From Kitasatospora sp. NBC_01287 (lineage in GTDB: Bacteria; Actinomycetota; Actinomycetes; Streptomycetales; Streptomycetaceae), in NCBI RefSeq assembly GCF_026340565.1, contig NZ_JAPEPB010000001.1, positions 1,612,001 to 1,676,000 of the forward strand: a stretch of DNA of 64,000 nt, written 5' to 3'. Both the position numbers and the translations under genes were made by a program. This document shows, piece after piece, positions 35,356 to 45,662 of this stretch. The notes beneath the pieces were generated by a model, which saw only the letters and a list, made by a program, of their open reading frames with translations, had not been told where the DNA came from and did not search any database. Every line of letters starts with the position of its first letter. Within the stretch, counting starts at the first letter, position 1.

Positions 35356-35472
35356 CGTCGCCGCGGCGCCCTGCCGCCCTGGTCGCCGCCCGGTCCTCGG
35401 TGCGGCCGCCGTCAGGTTACAGCCCGGTGTCGGGGGCTTCCGCCGGCCGGGGTCGGTGGTCTACCGTCCCGG

Positions 35473-35487
35473 ACTAACTAAGTTAGT
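35473..35487. promoter_or_regulatory. Putative TetR operator
   Basis: ACTAACT-A-AGTTAGT is a perfect palindrome with 7-bp arms in the 160-bp gap between the TetR gene and the permease gene, 29 bp from the permease start. It is markedly A+T-rich for this genome, and its form fits TetR-class operators. Confidence 0.65.
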
Positions 35488-35515
35488 TTTTCCCCGCGAC
35501 CCTCAGGCGGACCGC

Positions 35516-37078
35516 ATGACAGCACACCCGACGCCCCCGACCGCACCCCCGACCACACCCGCGCCGACCGCCACCCCCACCGCCGAGCCCACCGCCACCC
35601 CCACCGCCGCACCCGACGACAGCGAGCGCCTGGCGGCCCTCGGCTACCAGCAGGAGCTGCGCCGCAGCCTGGGCGTCCTCGGCAACATCGCGATGGGCTT
35701 CGCGGTGGTCTCCCCCGTGGTCGGCCTCTACGCGGTCGCCCAGGTCGGCATGAGCATCGACGGCGGCGCCTGGGTCTGGGCGCTGCCGATCTGCCTGCTC
35801 GGCCAGGCCCTGGTGGTCTGCGTCTACGCCGAGTTGGCCAGCCAGTGGCCGCTGGCGGGCGGCGCCTACCAGTGGACCAGGCGGCTGGCCAACCCGTCCT
35901 TCGCCTGGCTGAGCGGCTGGCTCTGGCAGTTCGCCGTGATGTTCGCCAACACCACGGTCGCCTACCTGGCCTCCCCCTGGGTCTTCGCGCTCTTCGACAG
36001 CACGCCCAGCCCCGCCCAACTGGTGCTGGTCTCCGCCGCGTTCACCATGGCCTGCGCCCTGGTGAACGCCTACGGCATCAACATCCTGCGCCGGTTCGTC
36101 TCGCTCGGCATCGGCGCCGAGGCGATCGCCTCGGTGCTGGTCGGCGTCTCGCTGCTGCTCTTCTGCCGCAAGCACGGCTTCTCACTGCTCACCGACACGC
36201 TCGGCGCCTCCTCGGTGACCGGCACCGGTGGCGTGCTCGCCTTCCTGGCGGTGGTCGCGGTGGGCGGCTGGGCGTTCATCGGGTTCGACGCCTGCGTCTC
36301 GACCGCCGAGGAGACCAAGGACGCGGGCCGCCAGGTGCCGCGCGCCATGTGGTACGCGCTGCTCAGCGTCGGCGCGGCGGTGATGCTGAACGCGGTGGGC
36401 GTGGCGCTGGCCCACCCGGATCCGGCCGCCGTGGTCGCGGGCCGGGACCTCGACCCGGTCACCACCGCGGTGACCAGCTCGTTCGGCGACTGGTCGGCCA
36501 AGCCGTTCGTGGTGGTGGTACTGATCAGCTTCACGGCCTGCCTGATGGCCTCGCAGGGCGGCGCGGCGCGCGGTCTGTACTCGCTGGCCAGGGACGGCGT
36601 GTTCCCGTTCTCCGCCCAGGTGCGCCGGGTGAACCGCCACCAGGCGCCGATCGGCGGGCTGGTCGCGGCCACCGTGATCAGCTGCGCGGCGCTGCCGCTG
36701 GGCCTGAAGAGCGCGGCGATGGGCAGCCTGATCACCTTCGGCAGCGCGGCGACCTTCCTGCCGTTCTTCCTGCTCACCCTCGCGGCGCTGCTCGCCCGGG
36801 TGCGGGGCACCTGGCGCCCGGCCGGGCAGGTCGGCTACGGGCGCTTCGGCACGGCGCTCAACGCGCTGGCGGTGCTCTGGACCGGCGGCGAAGTGCTGAA
36901 CATCTGCTGGCCGCGCACCATCCTGGCACCCCCCGGGGCCCCGTGGTACCAGATCTGGGCCGCACTGCTCGGGGTGGGGACGGTGACCCTGATCGGGGTC
37001 GGCTACCTGCTGGTGAAGCGCCCGCAGGACCGGATGGCGGCGGCGGCGGAGGGCGGGCCGGTACACGAATTGGCCTGA
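35516..37078 (+). CDS. APC-family amino acid permease
   Basis: A 520-residue secondary transporter in the cytoplasmic membrane with about 12 membrane segments. Family features are LGVLGNIAMGFAVVSPVVGLYAV at the first helix, YAELASQWPLAGGAYQWTRRL and WAFIGFDACVSTAEETKDAGRQVPRAM. This last motif (GFD...EET) is typical of GABA/amino-acid-choline permeases. The first 45 residues are a Pro/Thr/Ala tail with repeated PTATPTAEPTATPTA units. The start is ATG 35516. Probably regulated by the divergent TetR protein. Confidence 0.92.
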   Translation: MTAHPTPPTAPPTTPAPTATPTAEPTATPTAAPDDSERLAALGYQQELRRSLGVLGNIAMGFAVVSPVVGLYAVAQVGMSIDGGAWVWALPICLLGQALVVCVYAELASQWPLAGGAYQWTRRLANPSFAWLSGWLWQFAVMFANTTVAYLASPWVFALFDSTPSPAQLVLVSAAFTMACALVNAYGINILRRFVSLGIGAEAIASVLVGVSLLLFCRKHGFSLLTDTLGASSVTGTGGVLAFLAVVAVGGWAFIGFDACVSTAEETKDAGRQVPRAMWYALLSVGAAVMLNAVGVALAHPDPAAVVAGRDLDPVTTAVTSSFGDWSAKPFVVVVLISFTACLMASQGGAARGLYSLARDGVFPFSAQVRRVNRHQAPIGGLVAATVISCAALPLGLKSAAMGSLITFGSAATFLPFFLLTLAALLARVRGTWRPAGQVGYGRFGTALNALAVLWTGGEVLNICWPRTILAPPGAPWYQIWAALLGVGTVTLIGVGYLLVKRPQDRMAAAAEGGPVHELA

Positions 37079-37204
37079 CCATCACAAGATCCACCCGGCG
37101 CGGCCCACCCTAGCGTGTCGCGGGGGGAATCTGTGGGGGCTTTGGTCACTCTGTGCCGCCGGGCCGCTGCTTCCGGTATCCCTGAGGGCGGAAAGGACGT
37201 CTCT

Positions 37205-38446
37205 GTGATCTTCAGCCGGATACGCGCCCGCATGCCCGTCACCGCCCCCGCCGCTCCCTCGGCCGCGCCCGGGTGCCCGATGGGCCACGGGCGGGCGGGC
37301 GCGGCCGAGCAGGCGGTGCCCGAGCAGGCCCGCCGGATGCCGACCAGCCTCTTCACCCCCGCCTTCACCGATCCGGCCCAGGCGCGCGCGTTCATCGAGC
37401 AGTTCCACGCCGAACTGCCGGGCACCGGCGATCCGGCGGCCCGGGTGCACGAGGTGCTGGACGAGATCGAGCGGACCGGCAGCTACCGCCACACCCCCGA
37501 GGAGCTGGCCTTCGGCGCCCGGGTCGCCTGGCGCAACTCCGCCCGCTGCATCGGCCGCCTCTACTGGCGCAGCCTGGTGGTGCGCGACCTGCGCGAGGTC
37601 TCCTCGGCCGACGAGCTGGCCGAGGAGTGCTTCGAGCACCTGCGCACGGCCACCAACGGCGGCCGGATCCGGCCGGTGATCAGCGTCTTCGCGCCGGACC
37701 GCCCCGGCCGCCCGGCCCCGCGGATCCTCAACTCCCAACTGGTCCGCTACGCCGGCTACCCGGACGGCTCCGGGGGCTGGACCGGCGACCCGGCGGGCGG
37801 CCAACTCGCCGCCCGCGCCGCCGATCTGGGCTGGAAGCCGGGCGAGGGCCGGTTCGACGTGCTGCCGCTGCTGGTCCAGGAGCGGCCGGGCGAGCGCCCG
37901 CAGTGGTTCGAACTGCCGGACGACACCACGCTGGAGGTGCCGCTGAGCCACCCCGATCACGCCTGGTTCGCCGAGCTGGGCCTGCGCTGGTACGCCGTTC
38001 CCGCGATCAGCGACCAGACGCTGGAGATCGGTGGCATCCGCTACCCGGCCGCCCCCTTCAACGGCTGGTACATGGGCACCGAGATCGGCGCCCGCAACCT
38101 GGCCGACGCCGACCGCTACGACCTGCTGGCCGAGGTCGCCGGCCGGCTGCGGCTGGACACCTCGCACGACCGCACCCTGTGGAAGGACCGCGCGCTGGTC
38201 GAGCTCAACCGCGCGGTGCTGCACTCCTACCAGGAAGCCGGGGTGACCATGTCCGACCACCACACCGAGTCGGAGCGCTTCCTGAAGCACGTGGCCCAGG
38301 AGCGGCGGCTGGGGCGGCAGACGCCCGCCGACTGGAGCTGGATCGTGCCACCGGTCTCCGGCGGGGTGACCCCCGTGTTCCACCGCTACTACGACCCGGT
38401 GGACCCTGAGCTGCGCCCGGCCTTCCTGGCCCGCGAGCCGTGGTGA
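37205..38446 (+). CDS. nos: Bacterial nitric oxide synthase, oxygenase domain
   Basis: A 413-residue NOS oxygenase that oxidises L-arginine to citrulline and NO using heme, a pterin and an external reductase. The heme-thiolate motif is WRNSARCIGR (cysteine about 115). The substrate region FNGWYMGTEIGARNL holds the arginine-binding glutamate, and SDHHTESERFLKH follows near the pterin site. There is no reductase domain, as usual in bacteria. About 45 N-terminal residues precede the core and include CPMGH, so possibly a metal-binding tail. GTG 37205 with GGAAAGGA upstream is preferred over ATG 37232. No thaxtomin-type nitration partner (P450) is present beside it. Confidence 0.93.
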   Translation: MIFSRIRARMPVTAPAAPSAAPGCPMGHGRAGAAEQAVPEQARRMPTSLFTPAFTDPAQARAFIEQFHAELPGTGDPAARVHEVLDEIERTGSYRHTPEELAFGARVAWRNSARCIGRLYWRSLVVRDLREVSSADELAEECFEHLRTATNGGRIRPVISVFAPDRPGRPAPRILNSQLVRYAGYPDGSGGWTGDPAGGQLAARAADLGWKPGEGRFDVLPLLVQERPGERPQWFELPDDTTLEVPLSHPDHAWFAELGLRWYAVPAISDQTLEIGGIRYPAAPFNGWYMGTEIGARNLADADRYDLLAEVAGRLRLDTSHDRTLWKDRALVELNRAVLHSYQEAGVTMSDHHTESERFLKHVAQERRLGRQTPADWSWIVPPVSGGVTPVFHRYYDPVDPELRPAFLAREPW

Positions 38447-38493
38447 CGGGAGCCGCGGCGGTCGGCCAGGCCTGCTCGGCCCGTTCGGTCCGC

Positions 38494-38565
38494 TAGGCCT
38501 GCTCGGTCCGCTAGGCCTGCTCGGTCCGCTCAGTCCGCTCGGTCCGCTCAGTCCGCTCGGTCCGC
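38494..38565. repeat. 18-bp tandem repeat spanning a stop codon
   Basis: Four 18-bp units (TAGGCCTGCTCGGTCCGC twice, then TCAGTCCGCTCGGTCCGC twice). They encode the ERTERT tail of the TetR protein and run past its TAG stop (38511-38513). Unit loss or gain would change the C-terminal length without shifting frame. Confidence 0.8.
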
Positions 38566-39221
38566 TCGAACCGCAGCGCCAGCCCGTCCAGCAGGGCTTC
38601 GAGGCCGGTCTCGAACGCGCCCTCGTCCACGGTGCGCCGGTGCTCCGCCAGGCGGTGGGCCTCGCCGAGGTGGGGGTAGCCGGCGGCGTAGAGCTGGGCG
38701 TCCTCGGGGAATCCGGCGGCGAAGGAGCCGAGCGCCGAGCCGGTGATGAAGTACCGCATCAAGGCGCCGATCCGGGTGGCCTGGCCGCGCGGCCAGCCCG
38801 CCTCGACCAGGCAGCCGTAGACGGCGTCGGCCAGCCGCAGCGCGTTGGGGCGGCGCCCTGGGCCCTGGGCGAGGACCGGGACGATGTGCGGGTGGGCGGC
38901 CAGCGCGGCGCGGTAGGAGCGGGCCCAGTCGCGCAGCGCGGTGCGCCAGTCGGCTGCGCCCGGCGCGGACCCCGGGGCAGCCCCCGGCACGGACCCGGGG
39001 GCGAACATCGCGAGGTCGACCTCGCCCATCACGCTGTCCACCACCGCGTCGAGCAGTTCGTCCTTGGTCGCGAAGTGGTTGTAGAGCGAGGGGCCGCTGA
39101 CCGAGAGTTCGGTGGCCAGCCTGCGGGTGGAGAGCGCCTCCAGCCCCTCCGCGTCCACCAGGGCCAGCGCGGCGCCGACGATCCGCTCGCGGCTGAGCAG
39201 CGGGGTGCGGGGCCGGGCCAT
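38511..39221 (-). CDS. TetR family regulator with repetitive tail
   Basis: A 236-residue regulator. The DNA-binding part is LSRERIVGAALALVDAEGLE, ALSTRRLATELSVSGPSLYNHFATKDELLDAV. The C-terminal part is TetR_C-like. A low-complexity linker repeats PGSVPGAAPGSAPGAA (about 95-110), and the C-terminus is an ERTERTERTERTE repeat encoded by 18-bp units. ATG 39221 is preferred to upstream starts. It is divergent from the acyl-CoA dehydrogenase and is likely its regulator. Confidence 0.88.
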   Translation of the reverse strand: MARPRTPLLSRERIVGAALALVDAEGLEALSTRRLATELSVSGPSLYNHFATKDELLDAVVDSVMGEVDLAMFAPGSVPGAAPGSAPGAADWRTALRDWARSYRAALAAHPHIVPVLAQGPGRRPNALRLADAVYGCLVEAGWPRGQATRIGALMRYFITGSALGSFAAGFPEDAQLYAAGYPHLGEAHRLAEHRRTVDEGAFETGLEALLDGLALRFERTERTERTERTERTEQA

Positions 39222-39406
39222 CAGCGGGCTCCTCCGGTCGGGTGGTGGGGCGGCCATTCTTGCAGGGGGCCCTTCCCAGAGCGGGCCCGGGCGGGCTAGA
39301 GTCCGAAAAACTTGCACCGCTAGTTTAAGACCGCCCTCCGCCGCCACGCGCCGGTCGGTCTCAGGGCCCCGGGGACGGGACCTGGACCCGAGGAAGGGAC
39401 CCGGGG

Positions 39407-40582
39407 ATGGACCTGCAGCTCTCCGAGGAACAGGCCGCGGTCCGCGCGCTCGCCGCCGACTTCACCGATCGCGAGATCGCCCCGCACGCCGCCGCCTGGG
39501 ACCGCGCCGAGTCGGTCGACCGGTCGGTCATCAGCAAGTTGGGAAAGCTCGGCTTCCTCGGCCTGACCATCCCCGAGCAGTACGGCGGCAGCGGCGGCGA
39601 CCACCTGGCGTACTGCCTGGTGCTGGAGGAGCTGGGGCGCGGCGACTCGGCGGTGCGCGGGATCGTCTCGGTCTCGCTCGGGCTGGTCGGCAAGTCGATC
39701 AGCGGCTACGGCACCGAGGAGCAGAAACGGCACTGGCTGCCCCGGCTCTGCGCGGGCGAGGCACTGGCCTGCTTCGCGCTGACCGAGCCCGGCACCGGCT
39801 CGGACGCCGCCAACCTGACCACCCGCGCGGTGCGCGAGGACGAGGGCACCACCCGCTCGAAGAGCGGTGGGCACTGGCTGATCAGCGGCACCAAGATGTT
39901 CATCACCAACGGGACCTGGGCCGACCTCGCCCTGGTCTTCGCCCGCACCGGCGAGCCCGGCCACCGCGGGGTGACCGCCTTCCTGGTCCCCACCGACACC
40001 CCTGGGCTGACCCGCCGGGAGATCCACGGCAAGCTCGGCCTGCGCGGCCAGGCCACCGCCGAACTGGTCCTCGACCAGGTGCGGGTGCCGGACAGCGCCC
40101 GGCTCGGCGCCGAGGGCAAGGGCTTCGGCGTCGCGATGGCCGCGCTGGCCAAGGGACGGATGTCGGTGGCGGCCGGCTGCGTGGGGATCATCCAGGCCGC
40201 GCTGAACGCCGCCGTCCGGTACGCCGGGGAGCGCGAGCAGTTCGGCAAGCCGATCGCCTCCTACCAGCTGGTGCAGGAGCTGATCTCGGACATCTCGGTG
40301 GACCTGGACGCCGCGCGGCTGCTCACCTGGCGGGTGGCCGACCACATCGACCGCGGACTGCCGTTCGGCACCGAGTCCTCGGTGGCCAAGCTCTTCGCGA
40401 GCGAGGCCGCCGTGCGGGCCGCCAACAACGCGCTGCAGGTCTTCGGCGGCTACGGCTTCATCGACGAGTACCCGGTGGGCAAACTGCTGCGCGACGCCCG
40501 CGTGATGACCCTGTACGAGGGCACCAGCCAGATCCAGAAGCTGCTGATCGGCCGGTCGCTGACCGGCGTGAACGCGTTCTGA
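39407..40582 (+). CDS. Acyl-CoA dehydrogenase
   Basis: A 391-residue FAD enzyme that introduces the alpha-beta double bond in acyl-CoA. Motifs: CFALTEPGTGSDAANL (FAD/substrate contact), FITNGTWADLALVFART, the C-terminal YEGTSQIQKLLIGRSL with the catalytic glutamate, and QVFGGYGFIDEYPVGKLLRD. Length and motifs match short/medium-chain enzymes. It is followed by a minisatellite and then thiolase and reductase genes, giving a small beta-oxidation or alkanoate module. Confidence 0.94.
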   Translation: MDLQLSEEQAAVRALAADFTDREIAPHAAAWDRAESVDRSVISKLGKLGFLGLTIPEQYGGSGGDHLAYCLVLEELGRGDSAVRGIVSVSLGLVGKSISGYGTEEQKRHWLPRLCAGEALACFALTEPGTGSDAANLTTRAVREDEGTTRSKSGGHWLISGTKMFITNGTWADLALVFARTGEPGHRGVTAFLVPTDTPGLTRREIHGKLGLRGQATAELVLDQVRVPDSARLGAEGKGFGVAMAALAKGRMSVAAGCVGIIQAALNAAVRYAGEREQFGKPIASYQLVQELISDISVDLDAARLLTWRVADHIDRGLPFGTESSVAKLFASEAAVRAANNALQVFGGYGFIDEYPVGKLLRDARVMTLYEGTSQIQKLLIGRSLTGVNAF

Positions 40583-40618
40583 CCGCCGGGGCCCGCCGGA
40601 GACCCCGGTGCGCCTCGG

Positions 40619-40763
40619 CCGCGACCAGCAGAGCAGCGACCAACGGAGCGGCAAATCCACGACCAACAGAGCCGCGACCAACAGAGCCGCGACCAGCAGA
40701 GCAACGCCCAGCAGGGCAAAACCCGGCAGGGCGGCAACCAGCAGAGCAGTAACCAGTAGAGGA
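40619..40763. repeat. 15-bp minisatellite between dehydrogenase and thiolase genes
   Basis: About nine imperfect copies of a unit like GCGACCAACAGAGCC fill almost the whole gap. Variants keep the ACCA(A/G)CAGAGC core. The array ends with a GTAGAGGAGCC segment that supplies the thiolase ribosome site. Because the unit is 15 bp, the frame through it is open, but no start supports a protein. Confidence 0.8.
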
Positions 40764-40773
40764 GCCCAACGAA

Positions 40774-41961
<1,188 letters not shown>

Positions 41962-41975
41962 AGGAGCGTCACGAG

Positions 41976-42734
41976 ATGTCACGATTCACCGGCAAGGTCG
42001 CCGTTGTCACCGGCGCCGCCCAGGGCATCGGCGCGGCCACCGCCCGCCTGCTGGCCGAGGGGGGCGCCACCGTCGCCGTCGTCGACCTGAGCGCCGAGCG
42101 GGCCCGGCAGACCGCCGACGAGATCACCGCCAAGGGCGGCACCGCGCGTGCCTACGGCTGCGACGTCAGCGACTACGACGCCGTGGAGCGCACCTTCGCG
42201 CAGGTCGTCGAGGAGCTGGGCGGCCTGCACATCCTGGTCAACAACGCCGGGATCACCCGGGACAACCTCTTCTTCAAGATGCCCAAGGCCGACTGGGACG
42301 CCGTCCTGACGGTCAATCTGACCAGCGCGTACAACTGCAGCCACGTGGCGCAGAAGTACCTGGTGGCCCAGAAGTACGGCAAGATCGTCTCGCTCAGCTC
42401 GCGCTCCGCCCTGGGCAACCGCGGCCAGGCCAACTACGCCGCCGCCAAGGCCGGCATCCAGGGCCTGACCGCCACCCTGGCGATCGAGCTGGGCCCGTTC
42501 AACATCAATGTCAACGCGGTGGCCCCCGGCTACATCGTCACCGCCATGACCGAGGCCACCGCCGAGCGCGTCGGCGCCACCCCCGAGGACCACCAGAGCG
42601 AGGTCGCCGCCCGCACCCCGCTGCGCCGCCCGGGCAAGCCCGAGGAGGTCGCCTCGGTGGTGGCGTTCCTGGTCAGCGAGGAGGCCTCCTACGTCAGCGG
42701 GCAGACCCTGTACGTCAACGGCGGCGCGCGCTGA
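41976..42734 (+). CDS. 3-oxoacyl-(ACP/CoA) reductase, FabG-like SDR
   Basis: A 252-residue classical SDR. The cofactor motif is [17 protein letters not shown] (about 10-26), followed by [13 protein letters not shown], catalytic serine in [21 protein letters not shown] with Y and K, and [12 protein letters not shown]. Probably acts on 3-hydroxyacyl/3-oxoacyl thioesters with the upstream thiolase, by position. ATG 41976 follows AAGGAGCG. The operon ends here at a strong hairpin. Confidence 0.92.
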   Translation: MSRFTGKVAVVTGAAQGIGAATARLLAEGGATVAVVDLSAERARQTADEITAKGGTARAYGCDVSDYDAVERTFAQVVEELGGLHILVNNAGITRDNLFFKMPKADWDAVLTVNLTSAYNCSHVAQKYLVAQKYGKIVSLSSRSALGNRGQANYAAAKAGIQGLTATLAIELGPFNINVNAVAPGYIVTAMTEATAERVGATPEDHQSEVAARTPLRRPGKPEEVASVVAFLVSEEASYVSGQTLYVNGGAR

Positions 42735-42786
42735 GGCGGTTGCCGACCGGCTGACGGCCGACAGCTGACAGCTGACAGCATGGATC

Positions 42787-42828
42787 GATCCGCCCTGTCC
42801 GGTATCTGGGCGCCGGACAGGGCGGATC
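42787..42828 (+). terminator. Strong intrinsic hairpin terminator
   Basis: Two perfectly complementary 16-bp arms (42787-42802 GATCCGCCCTGTCCGG and 42813-42828) enclose a 10-base loop, 52 bp after the reductase stop. There is no U-tract, as is usual in actinomycetes. Confidence 0.85.
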
Positions 42829-43104
42829 AGTTCATGGGAAGGCTCGGGGCCTGGTCGGCCCCTCGGGCCCTGGGTCACCGCGCTCGGCACGTCGGCGGCC
42901 GCGGCGGTGAGCGCCGCGGCGCCGCGCGCCTACTCCTCGGGCGCGGCGTCCACCAGGTGAGCCACAGATCCCGGGGTGGCCGACACAACCGCGCCCAGCA
43001 GCACGGTGGCGGCGTCACGAATTGACGGTTCCGTCACGCGAACCTCCCCGGAATTCACACCTGTTGAACGATGACCCGATGCGTTCATTCTGGCTTACGG
43101 ACCG
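42829..43104. other. Intergenic region before the sialidase-like gene
   Basis: The 42735-43104 gap is 370 bp. Beyond the hairpin I see no gene or repeat of note. It is convergent, and the right part is the 3' flank of the leftward sialidase-like gene. Confidence 0.4.
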
Positions 43105-45186
43105 TCAGTTGGTCCAGTGCGGCTTCAGGGTGACGCTCAGGATGGTGCGGTACTCGGCCGGCTCGACCGCCGGGACGGTGAACGGCGCGGCCGGGTCGGT
43201 GCCGTAGACGCTCCCGGTGCCGGGCAGCGGCTTGGGCGTGGCGTAGCCGGCGAAGACCATGGTGAGCGTGCCGTTGTCGTTGCGGACCACGGTCGGGTCG
43301 TAGACCCGGCCGCTGTAGTAGCCCGAGACGCCGAGGGCGCCACCGGTGGCCGCCTGCTCGGCCAGCGCCGAGAAGCCGTAGTCGGTGGAGAGCAGCTTCT
43401 GCGGGGCCGACCAGGTCTTCCCGTCCTTGGAGGAGGAGTAGAAGATCTGGTTGAAGGCGTCGCTGTCGCCGTCCGAGGCGTAGGCGCCGGAGAGGAAGAG
43501 GCCGAGGCTGCCGTCCGGGTTGGTGATCACGGTGCCGCGCGAGCCGGTCCAGCGCAGCACCGAGTCGCTGGTGCTGGTCGGGTCGGCCAGGCCGTTCACC
43601 TGGCCCAGGTCGGTGAAGTGCAGGCCGTCGGTGGTGTAGGCGGCGCGGACCACGGTGTAGTCCTCGTTGTTGCCGTAGAGCGACTTGGGCTTGTTCTTGC
43701 CCTCGCCGATCTGCGCCAGCCGCGCGTAGGGGACGGTGGCCGCGCCGGGCGCGCCCACGCTGCTGCCCTTGGCGACCGCGCCGGTGCCGCCGGTGCAACC
43801 GGTCAGGTCGGTGGCGTCGGCGCCGGTGCAGGTGGCCTGGACGATCCCGGCCGCGGTGCCCAGGCTCACGGTGACCGCACCGCCGGCCGCCGGCTTCAGC
43901 GCCGAGCTGTCGGCCACCGGGATGGTGGCGGCGGGCAGCGTGACGGCGGCCGTGGTGGTGGTCGGGGTGAAGTAGTTGACGATCTTCTCGGTGTAGAGCA
44001 CCGCGACACTGCCCTTGGGCGCGCCCGGGTAGTGCGGCAGCGTGCTGATGATGCCGTCGGGCGCGATCAGACCGCTGGTCTGCTGCGCGGTGGCCGGGAT
44101 CACGCTGTCGGCGGTGATCGCGTCGCCCGCCTTGACGCTCACGCCGCCCGCGGTGCGGGTGGTGCAGCCGGTGAAGGCCGTCGCCGTGGCCGCGGCGTCG
44201 TTGCAGTCCACCGTGACGCCGTCCACCGAGAAGTGGCCGGGCTGCTCGAAGTTCGCGGTGCTGCCGACGTTGATGGTCACGCCCGCGCCCCCAGGGCCGG
44301 CCGGCACGCCGACCGCGCCGGTCGCCGCGGTGCCGCCGCCCATGCCGACCGGCTCGGCGGCCGGCAGGCCGGCCAGCGGGTCGCCGTCCTTCGGCGTGAG
44401 GTGGTGGACGATCAGGTTGGTGCCCAGCGTGTCACCCGAGGGGCGGGAGAGGGTGTACAACACCTGGCCGTGGTGGCCGGTGCCGGCGTAGTCGGGCACG
44501 TTCAGCACGAAGGCGTGACCCTGGCCGTCGTCGTTGGTGTTGCCGTCCGGGCACAGGCCCGCGTTCTGCTCCAGCGCCTCGCCCGCGTACTTCCAGGTCT
44601 TGCCGTGGTCGGTGGAGGTGGCGGCGACCACCGCCTCGTCACCGTCCTTGGGGCGGTAGTCGAAGAGGCCGGAGAGCGTCTCGCCGCCGTCCTGGCTGGT
44701 GACGAAGGGGAAGTAGTACGGCTGCATCGGCAGCACGCTGCCCTTGGGCTGGCGCACCACGGTGCCGGTCTCGGGCGTGGCACCACCGCTGGAGCAGTAG
44801 CCGTCCAGCGGGCCGGGGGTACCGGTGACACCGCTGGCCGCCGGGACGCTGCCGGTGCCGGCCGGGTCGACGGCCAGGTTCGGGTAGGTCACCCCACCCA
44901 CGGTGACCGTGCCGGTGCCGCCGCCGGCGTAGACCGGCAGGCTGTTGCCGTAGGAGGCGCCGAGGGTCAGGTCGCCCTGGCCCAGGGTCCACGGGCCGCC
45001 CTTGACCTTGTCGACCACCGGGGTACCGACGCCGTAGGAGAACGAACCGTGGTGGTGGCCCCGGGCGCCGAAGCCGTCGATGGCGCTGCCGTTGGCGTCG
45101 GCCAGTGCGGGGCCGGCGGTGGCGGTGAGGGCGGCGATCGTGGTGACCGCGATGGCGGCGCTGGTCGCTGTACGGCGACGTGGCAT
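43105..45186 (-). CDS. Secreted sialidase-like / Asp-box beta-propeller protein
   Basis: A 693-residue exported protein. The signal peptide is RRRTATSAAIAVTTIAALTATAGPALA. Asp-box motifs of the sialidase/BNR type are visible: STDHGKTWKYAG, SSSKDGKTWSAP and TSQDGGETLSG, typical of six-bladed propellers. It is interrupted by two Ala/Val/Thr-rich inserts with cysteine pairs (for example VDCNDAAATATAFTGCTT and ATCTGADATDLTGCTGG) that look like related modules. An exo-sialidase or other glycosidase activity is possible, but I cannot identify the full catalytic set. ATG 45186 follows AGGAGGA. It is divergent from the S53 peptidase. Confidence 0.78.
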   Translation of the reverse strand: MPRRRTATSAAIAVTTIAALTATAGPALADANGSAIDGFGARGHHHGSFSYGVGTPVVDKVKGGPWTLGQGDLTLGASYGNSLPVYAGGGTGTVTVGGVTYPNLAVDPAGTGSVPAASGVTGTPGPLDGYCSSGGATPETGTVVRQPKGSVLPMQPYYFPFVTSQDGGETLSGLFDYRPKDGDEAVVAATSTDHGKTWKYAGEALEQNAGLCPDGNTNDDGQGHAFVLNVPDYAGTGHHGQVLYTLSRPSGDTLGTNLIVHHLTPKDGDPLAGLPAAEPVGMGGGTAATGAVGVPAGPGGAGVTINVGSTANFEQPGHFSVDGVTVDCNDAAATATAFTGCTTRTAGGVSVKAGDAITADSVIPATAQQTSGLIAPDGIISTLPHYPGAPKGSVAVLYTEKIVNYFTPTTTTAAVTLPAATIPVADSSALKPAAGGAVTVSLGTAAGIVQATCTGADATDLTGCTGGTGAVAKGSSVGAPGAATVPYARLAQIGEGKNKPKSLYGNNEDYTVVRAAYTTDGLHFTDLGQVNGLADPTSTSDSVLRWTGSRGTVITNPDGSLGLFLSGAYASDGDSDAFNQIFYSSSKDGKTWSAPQKLLSTDYGFSALAEQAATGGALGVSGYYSGRVYDPTVVRNDNGTLTMVFAGYATPKPLPGTGSVYGTDPAAPFTVPAVEPAEYRTILSVTLKPHWTN

Positions 45187-45662
45187 GGGCTGTTCCTCCT
45201 GGTAGCGCCCGGGCCGGTGGAAGACGGCACGGGCCGGTGCGTCCGTTGCGTGGAGCCGCAAGCGTCAGCCGAGATCCTGCACGCGGACCGGGCCGAGCGG
45301 GAGGGGGTCGCGGGAGAGTTCACCTACCGTTCCCCGCCGGTCCGCCGGGCCGACCCGGAACGCGGCGCCGCCCTGCACCGGCCAGGGGTTCACGACGTCC
45401 GCTCAGCGGTCGCCAATTGCGCCAACTGGGCTACTCTTGACCAGCACTTGACGGTTCGTCGGACGGCTCGCCGGGACCTCGGCACCCCCGCTGGCCTGGG
45501 CTGTTCGAGCCATCAGCGCGACTTCGGCAGATTTTTTCGGCATGTTCACCAAGCATGTCAAGAGTCCGAAATGACTATAGATTCATCGGCTCTCCACACG
45601 ATGGGATAACCCGGGCCGACTTCCCTATTCGGCACGACCCTCCCCCCCTTCGAAGGAGTTCC
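45187..45662. other. Divergent promoter region of two secreted-protein genes
   Basis: 476 bp between the sialidase-like gene and the S53 peptidase. It contains an A+T-rich island (about 45528-45600) with TTTTTTC and a CTATAGATT -10-like hexamer (45585-45593). The same CTATAGATT precedes the secreted protein at 31413. A possible TTGACC / TTGACG pair lies at 45437-45454. No gene was recognised. Confidence 0.5.

Noticed and set aside
40619..40763. Coding extension of the thiolase or a small repeat protein
   Set aside because: The frame is open only because the unit is 15 bp. There is no supported start, and the thiolase has its own GTG with a ribosome site.
43117..45609. Long rightward open frames of up to 830 codons opposite the sialidase-like gene
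   Set aside because: Composition is Gly/Arg/Val-rich with no domain, and it is the complement of a well-supported secreted protein. High-G+C genes routinely leave open antisense frames.
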